Assembly (NCBI RefSeq): GCF_001625575.1
Contig: NZ_AUXV01000018.1
Span: 49,655-113,654 of the forward strand
Length of the DNA stretch: 64,000 nt
Direction: 5' to 3'
From: Pseudoalteromonas luteoviolacea S2607
GTDB lineage: Bacteria; Pseudomonadota; Gammaproteobacteria; Enterobacterales; Alteromonadaceae
Position numbers and translations under genes: made by a program. Shown one piece after another: positions 15,802-24,554 of this stretch. A model generated the notes under the pieces. The model was not told where the DNA came from and searched no databases. It worked only from the letters and a program-made list of their open reading frames with translations. Each line of letters begins with the position of its first letter. Position 1 is the first letter of the stretch.

Positions 15802-16939
15802 AAATATCTTGGCAATTGGCGCGGGGGTGTTAGCCATTTTTACTGCGCTTGTGATTGTTGATGAACTGGCTGTTGCAGAGCAAGCTTATCAGAAGAGCGA
15901 GCCACAAGCCCAACCTGTTTCTGTGGTTATCGTGCATCCCGAGCGCCATGCTCCAAACTTAACCTTGTTGGGAAATACACAAGCGCGCTATGTCACGCAG
16001 CTTAGAGTGTCTAGTAATGGGCAACTTAGTTGGTTAGATACCGAAGCTGAGCCAGGCACGCTTGTGCCAAAATCGACGCCTTTGGCAAGACTTGATATGA
16101 CGCACCTTGCGTCGGAACTCGCTCAGGCACAAAGTCGAGTTCGTCATGCGGAGCTAGCTCTAGAGCAACAGCTTCATGAACAGTCGGTTGCTGTCAGAAT
16201 GTTATCAAATAAAAATCAAAGTCGGTACGCCAGAAAAGAGCCGCAGGTCGCGGCAGCCAAGGCTGACTTGGCTCATGCAAAACTTGCGCTTGAGAGCACC
16301 AGTAAGTTGGTTCAGGAAGCACAAATTATTGCGCCATTTGACGCTGTTATCCTATCTAGAATGGTAAGCCCTGGTGACTGGTTAAGCGCCGGAGAAACCT
16401 TATTTCAGATTGCGAGTAGTGCAAGTATAGATGTAATTATGCCTGTATCTGAGTCGACGTGGCGAAAGCTTGCGCCACAGTTAGCATCGCAACAAATAAC
16501 GTTGCACGTGATTGACCGCGCTGGTACGAGTTGGCCTGCGGAAGTTAGGTATATTGCCCCCAACGTGGATGTAAACACCCGCCAGCGACAAATCGTATTA
16601 AAAGTTGCCAACCCGTACAGTTCTGTTGTTTCGCTCATGCCAAATCAACCGGTTCAAGTACACATACAGCTCGCTGCTGAGTCAAACGCATTTAAAGTGC
16701 CTCAAAGTGCTTTGACAAGGGGTGGCATGATTTGGCTTGTTGATGAAAGGGACACTTTGCACAAAGAGCACGTGGAGGTGCTATCTAAAAATGATCAACA
16801 CGCATTTATCCGGTTCAATTCAGCGCTAAAAACAAGCCGAAAAGTTGTGTCATACCCGCTGTTAACCATGTTGGTAGGCAACAAAGTCTCCCCTGTTGTA
16901 GCGCAAATAAGGTTGGCGAGTAAGGAGGAGAGTCAATGA
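15791..16939 (+). CDS. RND efflux periplasmic adaptor (membrane-fusion protein)
   Basis: HlyD/AcrA-type adaptor of 382 residues linking the RND pump to an outer-membrane channel. An uncleaved N-terminal anchor (about 5-25) is followed by the lipoyl/barrel-sandwich halves (LRVSSNGQLSWLDTEAEPGT and AQIIAPFDAVILSRMVSPGD, the typical 'APFDG' region). Between them is a coiled-coil hairpin with many Gln and Ala (ELAQAQSRVRHAELALEQQL). A beta-barrel domain with ANPYSSVVSLMPNQPVQVHI and a membrane-proximal domain follow. It overlaps the upstream ABC-like gene by 11 bases and the RND pump gene by 4 bases (ATGA). No TolC-type channel gene is in the operon, so a housekeeping TolC is presumably used. Confidence 0.94.
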   Translation: MKFKNILAIGAGVLAIFTALVIVDELAVAEQAYQKSEPQAQPVSVVIVHPERHAPNLTLLGNTQARYVTQLRVSSNGQLSWLDTEAEPGTLVPKSTPLARLDMTHLASELAQAQSRVRHAELALEQQLHEQSVAVRMLSNKNQSRYARKEPQVAAAKADLAHAKLALESTSKLVQEAQIIAPFDAVILSRMVSPGDWLSAGETLFQIASSASIDVIMPVSESTWRKLAPQLASQQITLHVIDRAGTSWPAEVRYIAPNVDVNTRQRQIVLKVANPYSSVVSLMPNQPVQVHIQLAAESNAFKVPQSALTRGGMIWLVDERDTLHKEHVEVLSKNDQHAFIRFNSALKTSRKVVSYPLLTMLVGNKVSPVVAQIRLASKEESQ

Positions 16940-19900
16940 GCTGGTTAACTAAGTGGTTTATTGATAATTCGGTTGCGGCTAACTTATTGATGTTTGCGAT
17001 TATTGTCAGCGGCGTTTTAGCATTTGGGCAATTGAGAGTCGAGTCTTTTCCGCAAATTGCACCATCCAGTATTTCTATCACTGTGCCATACCCAGGTGGT
17101 ACAGCTGCGCAAATAGATAAAGGCATCACACAGCGTGTCGAAGAGTCTATCAGTGGTATAGCGGGTATTAAGCAAGTCGTCAGTCAGTCAACGGCTGGGC
17201 TATCTACCGTCATGATTCGCAAAACTTCAGAAACGGACATTGATACGTTGCTCAATGAAGTACGTAATCGTGTAAATGCAATTGTTGGATTTCCTGAATT
17301 GGCAGAGCGCCCAATAGTAGCCAAAGATGAATTCACTAACTTAGCCGCGTTTGTAGTTGTATCAGCCCCAAGAACTGACAGCCACTTGCAGTTAATCGCT
17401 AAGCAAGTAGAGGCAGAGCTGAAGAAACATGCTGATATCTCCAGAGTAGATAATTGGGGGAGTCGCAGCCCGCAACTGGTTATTGAACCAGAGCCGGTCA
17501 AGCTGGCGCAACTAGGTCTGACTTTAGAGGACTTGTCTTCAGCTATCGAGCAGTTTTCTCAAGAGACTCGAAGTGGAGAACTGACAAGTGACAGTGGCCG
17601 TTTGTTATTAAAAGGAGATGGCTACGCTGACAGTGTCACAAAGCTCAAGCATATTCCCATTATTGTTAAAGCAACGGGCACTGTACGTGTAGGAGACATT
17701 GCAAATGTATATCGCGATTTTGAGCAAAGTGGCTCAATTGTGCGTAATAATGGGCAAAATGCCATTGCTTTGTTAATAAGTACAAGTAGGTCAGACAACT
17801 TGCTTCATGTGAGTGCAGCCATCAAAGAAACACTAGAACAACTCAGCGAGCGACTGCCTGCGGACGTAAAACTTAATACGATGGCAGATATGGCTCCGTA
17901 TATAGAGGAGCAACTATTTAGATTAGGCGACAACGCATGGCAAGGACTGTTGATAGTGATCATACTTTTGGGTCTTTTTCTGGACTTAAAGTTAGCTTTT
18001 TGGGTTTCAGCCGGTATTCCAGTTGCGCTGTTTGGCACCTTAGGGGCGTTGCAGCTGACCGAACATAGCATAAATGATATCACGCTATTCGGTTTTATTC
18101 TTGTGCTGGGAATCTTGGTGGATGATGCGGTGGTGGTAGGAGAAGCCATTCATGATAAACGAAGCCAATATAAACAGGGTCGTTTAGCTGCTTTCAAAGG
18201 GGTTCAATCAGTGTCTGTTGCGACCATTTTTGGTGCACTGACAACGATTGCAGCCTTTTCTCCAATGTTGTGGATAAATAATGAGTTAGCAAAGTTGCTG
18301 GCTGGGTTTTCGGTGGTTGTGATCATTGCGCTCTTATTTTCGCTCATTGAGAGTAAGTTCATTCTACCAGCACACCTTGCGCCTTTAGAGTACAGTAGCG
18401 CTAACAAAGGTGGTGTGATTCGTTCAGTGCAAACTGTTGCCCAGTCTTTGTTAGATGCTTTTAAAACTCGTGTGTATCAACCAACACTCTCTTTAGCGAT
18501 AAAATATAAAGTGGCGAGCTTACTCTTTTTTGTTGCCTTTATAACGCTTGCTTATGGAATGTGGTCGACAGGCTCTATTCGCAGTGCCGTATTTCCAGAG
18601 ATCCCTGGCCGTTATGTAACCGCAAAGGTATCCCTGCAAGATGGCGCGCCATTACCGCTTCAAAGTAAGGCCTTGGCGCAGTTAGAGTATGCGGCACATC
18701 AAGTTGGAGAGCAGCTGCAAACTCAATATCAGCTAGCGAGTCACCCTGTTGTAAATTTACTTGCGTGGTCTGACGGTTATGGGGACATTGAGGTCACAGC
18801 TGAATTAACCAGTGAATCTTTGAGTTTGCTTTCGAGTTATATGTTGGCAGACAGTTGGCGAGAGAAAACAGGAGCCATTGAAGGGGCATATTCAGTGCAA
18901 TTCTCAGCGTCAGATGCGCCAGCTGGCGGGACCTTTGTTTCGATATCAGCACAGGAGAAAGAGATTGCCAAGCGTGTTAGTGCACAATTATCCGAGTCTT
19001 TAGCGGCACAGGCTGGTGTTTCGGATATTTACGATGATGCGGATGGAGGGCAAGTACAAATTCGAATCACCCTCAATGAATATGGTCAACAATTGGGTTT
19101 AACTCAATACAACATTGCGAAGTTGGCGGGTGAGGCGTTTGGGCACAGAGAGCTGCATCGAATACTCGACCAAGGACAAGAAACAAAAGTACTGGTGCGA
19201 TACGCAAAGCATGACCGCCAAAACATTGAGCAGCTTAAAGCAAGTCTTGTAACTTTTGGAGCAGGTCAAAGTGTTAGGCTTGAAGATGTCGCCTCATTTA
19301 GCTTTGAACAAGTGCCAGAGATTATCCATAGGCGCGATAGAACCGAGGTTGTAAATCTCTACTGGAAGCAAAATAGAGATATACAATCGCCAGAAGAAGT
19401 ACTTGCACACCTGCAGGGCGATATAGAACGATTAGCGCGAACTTACCCAAGTGTAAAAATAAAAGCAGGAGGGGAGTTTGAAGAGATCACTGCGGTGTCA
19501 AAAGGGTTTAAATCAGCAATGTTGATGACGCTTATTCTTATCTATATTTTGTTGGCTATTCCACTCAAATCATACTGGCAGCCGCTTATCATTATGGCTG
19601 TGATCCCATTTGGTTTTGCTGGTGCCATATTTGGTCACTTCATTATGGATTTGCCAATCAGTTTGCTCTCTATGTTCGGGATGATGGCAATGACCGGTAT
19701 TGTCATTAACGACTCATTGGTTTTGATAACAAGGTTTAACGAGTATTATCGCGGTGGTATGACGTTGAATGAAGCCTTAATAAAAGCAGGGACGAGCCGG
19801 TTTAGAGCGATATTTTTAACTACAGTTACCACGGTTTGTGGCTTGCTACCGTTATTATTCGAACAAGCAGAGCAGGCTCAATATTTGAAACCCGCAGCGG

Positions 19901-20028
19901 TTGCTCTCGTGTTTGGTGAACTATTTGCTACTGTAGTCACGCTGATTTTGATACCGATACTGCTCGGTATATTTTGTCGCAAACAACCTAAACCGCAGAT
20001 TTCTCTTCTGCAAGGGGAGACTGCCTAA
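16936..20028 (+). CDS. RND efflux pump inner-membrane transporter
   Basis: Proton-driven AcrB/HAE1-like transporter of 1,030 residues, normal for the family. The N-terminus (MSWLTKWFIDNSVAANLLMFAIIVSG) is the first membrane span. Two large periplasmic loops each precede a membrane cluster. The TM4 region LVDDAVVVGEAI carries the paired aspartates of the proton relay, and the second half has IPFGFAGAIFGHFIMDLP and GMMAMTGIVINDSLVLI. The start ATG overlaps the adaptor stop (ATGA). The N-terminal half resembles the MdtF/YerP-like group more than classical AcrB, but the substrate range cannot be read. Together with the adaptor and the downstream Rob-like regulator it looks like a drug- or toxin-responsive efflux unit. 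Confidence 0.96.
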   Translation: MSWLTKWFIDNSVAANLLMFAIIVSGVLAFGQLRVESFPQIAPSSISITVPYPGGTAAQIDKGITQRVEESISGIAGIKQVVSQSTAGLSTVMIRKTSETDIDTLLNEVRNRVNAIVGFPELAERPIVAKDEFTNLAAFVVVSAPRTDSHLQLIAKQVEAELKKHADISRVDNWGSRSPQLVIEPEPVKLAQLGLTLEDLSSAIEQFSQETRSGELTSDSGRLLLKGDGYADSVTKLKHIPIIVKATGTVRVGDIANVYRDFEQSGSIVRNNGQNAIALLISTSRSDNLLHVSAAIKETLEQLSERLPADVKLNTMADMAPYIEEQLFRLGDNAWQGLLIVIILLGLFLDLKLAFWVSAGIPVALFGTLGALQLTEHSINDITLFGFILVLGILVDDAVVVGEAIHDKRSQYKQGRLAAFKGVQSVSVATIFGALTTIAAFSPMLWINNELAKLLAGFSVVVIIALLFSLIESKFILPAHLAPLEYSSANKGGVIRSVQTVAQSLLDAFKTRVYQPTLSLAIKYKVASLLFFVAFITLAYGMWSTGSIRSAVFPEIPGRYVTAKVSLQDGAPLPLQSKALAQLEYAAHQVGEQLQTQYQLASHPVVNLLAWSDGYGDIEVTAELTSESLSLLSSYMLADSWREKTGAIEGAYSVQFSASDAPAGGTFVSISAQEKEIAKRVSAQLSESLAAQAGVSDIYDDADGGQVQIRITLNEYGQQLGLTQYNIAKLAGEAFGHRELHRILDQGQETKVLVRYAKHDRQNIEQLKASLVTFGAGQSVRLEDVASFSFEQVPEIIHRRDRTEVVNLYWKQNRDIQSPEEVLAHLQGDIERLARTYPSVKIKAGGEFEEITAVSKGFKSAMLMTLILIYILLAIPLKSYWQPLIIMAVIPFGFAGAIFGHFIMDLPISLLSMFGMMAMTGIVINDSLVLITRFNEYYRGGMTLNEALIKAGTSRFRAIFLTTVTTVCGLLPLLFEQAEQAQYLKPAAVALVFGELFATVVTLILIPILLGIFCRKQPKPQISLLQGETA

Positions 20029-20077
20029 CTACAATTACTTACACGCTGGTATTTGATTTTAGAGATGTAGCGCGCGA

Positions 20078-20101
20078 TAGTTGTGGCATTGGCCACAACT
20101 A
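20078..20101. promoter_or_regulatory. Perfect 10-bp inverted repeat before AraC/GyrI gene
   Basis: TAGTTGTGGC (20078-20087) and GCCACAACTA (20092-20101) are perfect inverted repeats around ATTG. They end 8 bases before the preferred ATG (20110) of the regulator and 49 bases past the RND stop. There is no T-run. It may be an operator for autoregulation or a hairpin that masks translation initiation. Confidence 0.55.
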
Positions 20102-20109
20102 GCTTGCTT

Positions 20110-21009
20110 ATGTCTGAAAAAAAATCAAAACCCTATGTGATGGTGCCCGAATATGCACTATTGGATCCATTACCCGAGCACCTTCAAGCGCGTTTTATCA
20201 AAGCTCTAACATTAATGCACCAAGATTTGGCCGCGGGACTTTGTTGGGAGCAAATAGCCACACAAAGTGCCATTTCGCCATTTCACTTCCATCGTCAGTT
20301 TTCAGAGCTTTTTCATGAAACACCTGGACAATACTTGAGCCGAGTGCGTTTGCAGTATGCTGTGCATTATATTTTTGCAGAAGATGAATTCAAAATTACG
20401 GATATTGCACACGAATGTGGCTATTCGTCATCTCAGGCGCTTGGTAAAGCATTAAAAAAGACCCTCGGATGCACTGCCAAGGAGATACGCGCGTTGGGGG
20501 TAACGGGTACTCCAAGACAAACCGCGGAGTTGATGAGCAAGTTAGCACACCCAACAGCGTCAGGGTCGCTAGAAAACAAATTGGCAAAAGATTTGCCCTG
20601 TGAGCTGGTGTGGTATCCACAAAGAGGCATGAAACTATTACCGAATGCCAGCGAAGAATGGGACACCATCTTTGAGACTTTTGGTGAAAAGTCGACGCGT
20701 ATGATGGGTATGACGCCTGTAAATCAATTAGAAAAAAGCTGGCGAGATATTGAAACTTACATGGGGGATTGGCAAGTTTGTGGGTCTGAATACACAAAAA
20801 TATTAGCTGAAGGCTATTATTTTTGCTGTGATGTTTACCTTGTTTCAGATACGGCTTACATCGCAGCGCTTGAGCAGTTATTTAACGTGATAGAGTCTCA
20901 GGGGTATCAATTAGATACGCACGGTCACTTGGTTGAAATCATCCGAGATATTGAAATGACAGATACAGGTGGGGTGACGTTTTCTTTTCAAGTGCCCGTT
21001 CTTGTGTGA
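20110..21009 (+). CDS. AraC-family regulator with GyrI-like effector domain (Rob/SoxS-like)
   Basis: A 299-residue transcription factor. Two AraC helix-turn-helix motifs lie near the N-terminus (LCWEQIATQSAISPFHFHRQF and FKITDIAHECGYSSSQALGKALKK, about residues 45-125). A GyrI-like small-molecule domain makes up the C-terminal half (about 145-299: LVWYPQRGMKLLP, MMGMTPV, GYYFCCDVYLVSD). This architecture is that of Rob/TipA-like drug-sensing regulators. It sits directly behind the RND pump on the same strand and probably controls it in response to a bound compound. I chose the ATG at 20110; a GTG at 20083 inside the palindrome is possible. Neither has a strong ribosome site. The gene ends one base from the convergent LysR gene. 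Confidence 0.9.
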   Translation: MSEKKSKPYVMVPEYALLDPLPEHLQARFIKALTLMHQDLAAGLCWEQIATQSAISPFHFHRQFSELFHETPGQYLSRVRLQYAVHYIFAEDEFKITDIAHECGYSSSQALGKALKKTLGCTAKEIRALGVTGTPRQTAELMSKLAHPTASGSLENKLAKDLPCELVWYPQRGMKLLPNASEEWDTIFETFGEKSTRMMGMTPVNQLEKSWRDIETYMGDWQVCGSEYTKILAEGYYFCCDVYLVSDTAYIAALEQLFNVIESQGYQLDTHGHLVEIIRDIEMTDTGGVTFSFQVPVLV

Positions 21010-21010
21010 G

Positions 21011-21898
21011 TTAACAACGGTCAATAGTCTTAGAAAAGTACTGCTCTAAAAACTGGATGCATTGTATTACGGTTTCTGGTACAAAATGTCTCGCTGGGTA
21101 GAGCGCATAAAGCGTTAGTTGTGGCTTATTTGTGTGGCTCAGTATTTCAATGACTTCGCCGTTTTGTATCGCCTTGTTGCATACAAAGTCGGGTAAAAAA
21201 CCTATTCCTTTACCCGCTTTTATGATTTCCAACATAAATGGGGTGCTATTTACCTTTAATGAGCCACTTATCGCGACCCCACTTTCGACAGGCCATAGGT
21301 GCTTATTTTTAAAATAGGTATATTCAAAACAGTTATGAGCTTGCAAATCTTTTGCTTCAACGATGGGCGTGTGGTTGTTTAAATATTCTGGTGAAGCGCA
21401 TATTCGGTAGCTAAATTGTGCAAGTGGTCGGCCAACATAATTTGAGTCTAGTAGTGTGCTTGAAGCCCGAAATCCCAGATCAAAGCCGTGTTCAACCAGA
21501 TCAATGTCTTCATCACTTAAATGTATATCTAAATGGATCTTTGGAAACGCAGCCATAAATTGATTAAAAACATCAGTCAGTATTGTGAGGCCAAGCGCCA
21601 TTGGTAAGTTGATTTTGAGCACGCCTTTTGGCATGTGGCGCATTTGTTGAACTTGCAATTCTGCTTGAGCGAGTCGAGAAACAATGTCTTGTGCGTGTGC
21701 TAAATAGGCTTCTCCTGCTTGAGTGAGCTGCAAATTTCGCGTAGTACGATGAATTAAACGTGCCCCCAAGCTTTCTTCTAGTTTGGTGATCTCTTTACTT
21801 ATCATTGATTTTGATGTGCGCCTAAGTTCTGCAACACGTGTGAAGCTGCCTAGCTCGGCAACGTTAATAAATACCTCAATGGCACGTAATTTATCCAT
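21011..21898 (-). CDS. LysR-family transcriptional regulator
   Basis: A 295-residue LysR regulator. The winged helix-turn-helix is at the N-terminus (MDKLRAIEVFINVAELGSFT, then RTSKSMISKEITKLEESLGARLIHRTTRNLQLTQAG). The effector-binding domain follows (about 90-290: KGVLKINLPMALGLTIL, ISGSLKVNSTPFMLEIIKAGKGIGFLPDF). It is of the CrgA/DmlR-like group. It is transcribed away from the glutathione S-transferase operon at 22053, with a 9-bp inverted repeat in the shared intergenic region at 21914-21936. It is therefore probably the regulator of that operon, inducible by an electrophile or aromatic compound (inference). Confidence 0.93.
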   Translation of the reverse strand: MDKLRAIEVFINVAELGSFTRVAELRRTSKSMISKEITKLEESLGARLIHRTTRNLQLTQAGEAYLAHAQDIVSRLAQAELQVQQMRHMPKGVLKINLPMALGLTILTDVFNQFMAAFPKIHLDIHLSDEDIDLVEHGFDLGFRASSTLLDSNYVGRPLAQFSYRICASPEYLNNHTPIVEAKDLQAHNCFEYTYFKNKHLWPVESGVAISGSLKVNSTPFMLEIIKAGKGIGFLPDFVCNKAIQNGEVIEILSHTNKPQLTLYALYPARHFVPETVIQCIQFLEQYFSKTIDRC

Positions 21899-21913
21899 CT
21901 GTCTCTCTTTATA

Positions 21914-21936
21914 ACTGTTTCCTTGAGGGAAACAGT
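21914..21936. promoter_or_regulatory. Candidate LysR operator
   Basis: ACTGTTTCC (21914-21922) and GGAAACAGT (21928-21936) are perfect inverted repeats with a five-base centre. The site contains a T-N11-A core, as expected for LysR boxes. It sits 16 bases upstream of the LysR start and 117 bases before the divergent GST operon. Confidence 0.6.
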
Positions 21937-22052
21937 GAGTTCGTATTGTGACTATATATTAGACATAAGACTTTTTCTACACTGATGTTGTTAAACGCTC
22001 AGAATCCTAAGTTTCTGAAATTACGAGTACTAATAATGTGTAGGAGAAAACG

Positions 22053-22667
22053 ATGTATACCCTTTATTTCATACCGAGTGCGTGCTCGCTGGCAATTCAA
22101 GTCATGCTGCGAGAACTCAATCAAGCATTTACACTAGTGAATCAGCAGAGCGCGGAGAACTTTATCGCGGTAAACCCGGCCAACGTGGTGCCAGCGCTGG
22201 TGGAAAATGGCAAAGTATATACCGAAGGTGCAGCGATTATGCTGCATTTGCTACGTACACATCCGAGTGAATTGTGGCCATCGTCTGTAGGACTACAACA
22301 GCAAACAATTGAGGACCTAATGTTTGCCAACGCATCGATGCATCCCGCCTATGGCAGGTTATTTTTCGCGACACATGCGATAGCCAATGAACAGGCCCGC
22401 CAATTGTTCATAGAAGAAGCTGCAAAACAAATCAACAAGTTATGGCAAGTAGTGGGTTTGCGATTGGCGCAACGAGAAAATGAAGGTGGATACCTTGGTG
22501 GGAGGACGCCAGGCGCTGCCGACATTTTTTTAGCTGTTTATGCGCGCTGGGGGGCACACTTTTTTGTTGATATTCAGATCCCTGAAAATGTGCAACAAAT
22601 GCTAGAGAGCGTAATGGCAAGACAATCATTCAAAGCAGCATTATTGGCTGAACAGTCATCGACATAA
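22053..22667 (+). CDS. Glutathione S-transferase
   Basis: A 204-residue bacterial (beta-like) GST. The thioredoxin-fold N-terminus begins MYTLYFIPSACSLAIQVML, with Ser10 and Cys11 at the position where beta-class enzymes use Ser/Cys for glutathione activation. The cis-proline block NPANVVPAL and the glutathione-binding YTEGAAIMLHLL follow, then an all-helical C-terminal domain (YLGGRTPGAADIFLAVY). It likely conjugates or reduces electrophiles in the cytosol. It heads a three-gene operon with an NTF2-like protein (15 bases on) and a tautomerase, and is divergent from a LysR regulator. AGGAG lies 6 bases before the start. Confidence 0.92.
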   Translation: MYTLYFIPSACSLAIQVMLRELNQAFTLVNQQSAENFIAVNPANVVPALVENGKVYTEGAAIMLHLLRTHPSELWPSSVGLQQQTIEDLMFANASMHPAYGRLFFATHAIANEQARQLFIEEAAKQINKLWQVVGLRLAQRENEGGYLGGRTPGAADIFLAVYARWGAHFFVDIQIPENVQQMLESVMARQSFKAALLAEQSST

Positions 22668-22681
22668 TATTGGGAGGTTTT

Positions 22682-23047
22682 ATGCATCGCACCCATTTAC
22701 GAGAGGTTGATGAGGTGAAATCGGTTGTTCATCGTTATTTTGAAGGGCTATATCATGGTGACGTCAATACGCTCAAATCAATTGTTTGTGAAAGTTTAGA
22801 ATTAAAGGCCCCAAACTTGCGACGTACTTTAGCTCAGTGGTTGACGCTTGTTGCAACAAGGCCCACTCCAAAAGAGCAAGGGGAGCCGTTTGATTATCGG
22901 ATCTTGTCTATTGACATTGAAGATGAGCAGGCGGTGGTTAAGCTCGTTTGCCCATTGCTTGGACGTGTTTACATCGACTATTTAGGGCTTTTAAAAGAAC
23001 AGGGCAAGTGGCTGATAGTGAATAAAATGTATGCGGATATTGGATAG
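22682..23047 (+). CDS. NTF2-like protein (putative lumazine-binding family)
   Basis: A 121-residue cystatin/NTF2-fold protein of the Lumazine_bd_2 kind. EVDEVKSVVHRYFEGLYHGDVNTLKSIV is the canonical N-terminal helix pair. VVKLVCPLLGRVYIDYLGLLKEQGKWLIVNKMY gives the terminal beta-strands, where these proteins carry their ligand pocket. The ATG at 22682 is preceded by GGGAGG, so the TTG at 22670 is not needed. It lies between the GST and tautomerase genes with short gaps and is certainly co-transcribed. It may be a small-molecule isomerase or binding protein acting with them. Confidence 0.85.
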   Translation: MHRTHLREVDEVKSVVHRYFEGLYHGDVNTLKSIVCESLELKAPNLRRTLAQWLTLVATRPTPKEQGEPFDYRILSIDIEDEQAVVKLVCPLLGRVYIDYLGLLKEQGKWLIVNKMYADIG

Positions 23048-23058
23048 AAGGAGGTCTT

Positions 23059-23262
23059 ATGCCTTATATCAACATTAAAGTAACCGACGAAAATGTAACA
23101 AGTGAGCAAAAGCGTGCTCTTATACAAGGCGCAACAGCACTGGTGGTCGAGGTGCTTAACAAAGAGCCCAAAACAACCTTCGTGTTGATTGATGAAGTTA
23201 ATACGGACAATTGGGGCATTGGCTATGAGCAAGTGTCAGAAATTAGGCAGTGCATTGAATAG
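23059..23262 (+). CDS. 4-oxalocrotonate tautomerase family protein
   Basis: A 67-residue tautomerase. After loss of Met1 the N-terminal proline (MPYINIKV) would be the catalytic base. The helix EQKRALIQGATALVVEVLNKEPKTTFVLIDEV matches the family, with W and GYEQVSEI in the C-terminal part. Members isomerise unsaturated keto acids such as 2-hydroxymuconate. It is the third gene of the GST operon, 11 bases behind the NTF2-like gene, with AAGGAGG before the start. The trio suggests processing of an aromatic-derived or electrophilic compound rather than a full degradation pathway. Confidence 0.93.
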   Translation: MPYINIKVTDENVTSEQKRALIQGATALVVEVLNKEPKTTFVLIDEVNTDNWGIGYEQVSEIRQCIE

Positions 23263-23411
23263 TCGTATTTGATTTGCGAGCCGAATTTCAGGCCTGCTAA
23301 GAGCAAGTGAGGGTTTTCATTAAAGCCCTCACTTTGCGTCGTCCGCAAGCTAAATTTTTTTGTCGCTTTCGCGTTATGGTTATGGTGCAACAATTAAAGA
23401 AGGAGCTTGTA

Positions 23412-24239
23412 ATGAAACAGAGTACCAACCTCACATCAGTGCCAGAGACCATGCTTTGGACACTTCATAACCGTGCTGTAGAGGCAATGCGCAGTGACGG
23501 CATCATTCAGGATGAACACGCAACACGAATATATCAAAGCATTGACTATCACTTTGAGCAGAGCTTTGGTAAAGCTGAGCCATCACATGCAGTTCGTTCG
23601 CTAGATTTTGATCGGGAGATCAGTGCTTTTCTTGAGAGATACCCAGAAGGAACGATCGTTAACTTGGGTGAAGGGCTAGAAACTCAGCGGTTCAGGGTAT
23701 CCAGTAACAAGGCGCTGTGGCTCAGTGTCGATTTACCTGAGTCTATCGAAATAAGAGAGCGGTTCATTCAGCCAGATGAAAACCATCTTCACTTAGCGTT
23801 TTCAGCTTTTGATAGGCAGTGGTTTGATTATGTCCCGAAAGACAAACCGTTATTTATCTCTGCACAAGGATTATTTATGTATTTCAAAGAGCAGGAAGTT
23901 GTTAAGTTGATTAAAGATGTTGCCGCAACATTTGATAATTGGCGTTTGATGTTTGATACCATTCCTGTGTGGCTATCAAATAAGTCGACGTCAGTCACTG
24001 GTTGGGAGAAAACGCCACACTACACTACGCCGAAAATGCCTTGGGGCATTAATCGTGATCAACTGACCTCGTATTTTAAAACGCAACTGCCAAATGGGTT
24101 ACACATAACAGATGTGGGATATTCAAACTTTCCTAGGGGGGTGACGAAGTGGGTGTTCATGGCGTTGAAGTCGTTACCGATTATAAAAAACAATGCGCCA
24201 ACGATAGTAAAAATTGAGCCAGTTAATTTTTCCAAGTAA
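23412..24239 (+). CDS. Class I SAM-dependent methyltransferase, leucine carboxyl/O-methyltransferase type
   Basis: A 275-residue methyltransferase of the PF04072 (LCM/PPM1, polyketide O-methyltransferase) family. Visible blocks are AVEAMRSDGIIQDEHATRIY (about 20-39), the SAM-binding loop TIVNLGEGLETQRFRV (the usual LGxGLDT with E for D), LWLSVDLPESIEIRE, and PLFISAQGLFMYFKEQEVVKL. The ATG at 23412 is chosen for AAGGAG 9 bases upstream; longer in-frame starts have none. It probably O-methylates a carboxyl or hydroxyl of a small molecule. It precedes a DUF6500-like gene by 35 bases. No biosynthetic cluster surrounds it. Confidence 0.88.
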   Translation: MKQSTNLTSVPETMLWTLHNRAVEAMRSDGIIQDEHATRIYQSIDYHFEQSFGKAEPSHAVRSLDFDREISAFLERYPEGTIVNLGEGLETQRFRVSSNKALWLSVDLPESIEIRERFIQPDENHLHLAFSAFDRQWFDYVPKDKPLFISAQGLFMYFKEQEVVKLIKDVAATFDNWRLMFDTIPVWLSNKSTSVTGWEKTPHYTTPKMPWGINRDQLTSYFKTQLPNGLHITDVGYSNFPRGVTKWVFMALKSLPIIKNNAPTIVKIEPVNFSK

Positions 24240-24274
24240 GATAGCTTGGCTAAAATATTTAAAAGGAAGTACAG

Positions 24275-24493
24275 GTGAGACAGAGCCTTAGAGAAAAAAT
24301 AATCAAAGTGTGTGAGCAGAAAATCGATAAAAAAGGAGAGGGCGTAGGCTTGTCGTTTTACGCATTTTTTGCAAACAAAAATGATGACCCAGAAGTGTTG
24401 ATGGAAGCCGCAACTTGGTGGATACAAACCCATCAGCTTGACCATTTTGAAAAAGCGCAAAAAGTAAAAGAAATGGTCAAAAGCGGGCTGTGA
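24275..24493 (+). CDS. Small conserved protein (DUF6500-like)
   Basis: A 72-residue soluble helical protein: REKIIKVCEQKIDKKGEGVG, LSFYAFFANKNDDPEVLMEA, ATWWIQTHQLDHFEKAQKVK. This composition is well conserved in a family I recall as DUF6500, function unknown. A GTG start at 24275 is preceded by AAGGAAG. It stands between a methyltransferase and a broken GNAT gene on the same strand. Confidence 0.78.
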   Translation: MRQSLREKIIKVCEQKIDKKGEGVGLSFYAFFANKNDDPEVLMEAATWWIQTHQLDHFEKAQKVKEMVKSGL

Positions 24494-24554
24494 TCTTACC
24501 TCTCAGTCACCTCGTCTTGGTTACCCTGTCTTATAACCCAAACAGAGTCATTGC

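Noticed and set aside
23307..23411. N-terminal 35-residue extension of the methyltransferase
   Set aside because: The extension is Arg/Phe-rich and unlike the family; AAGGAG precedes the ATG at 23412.
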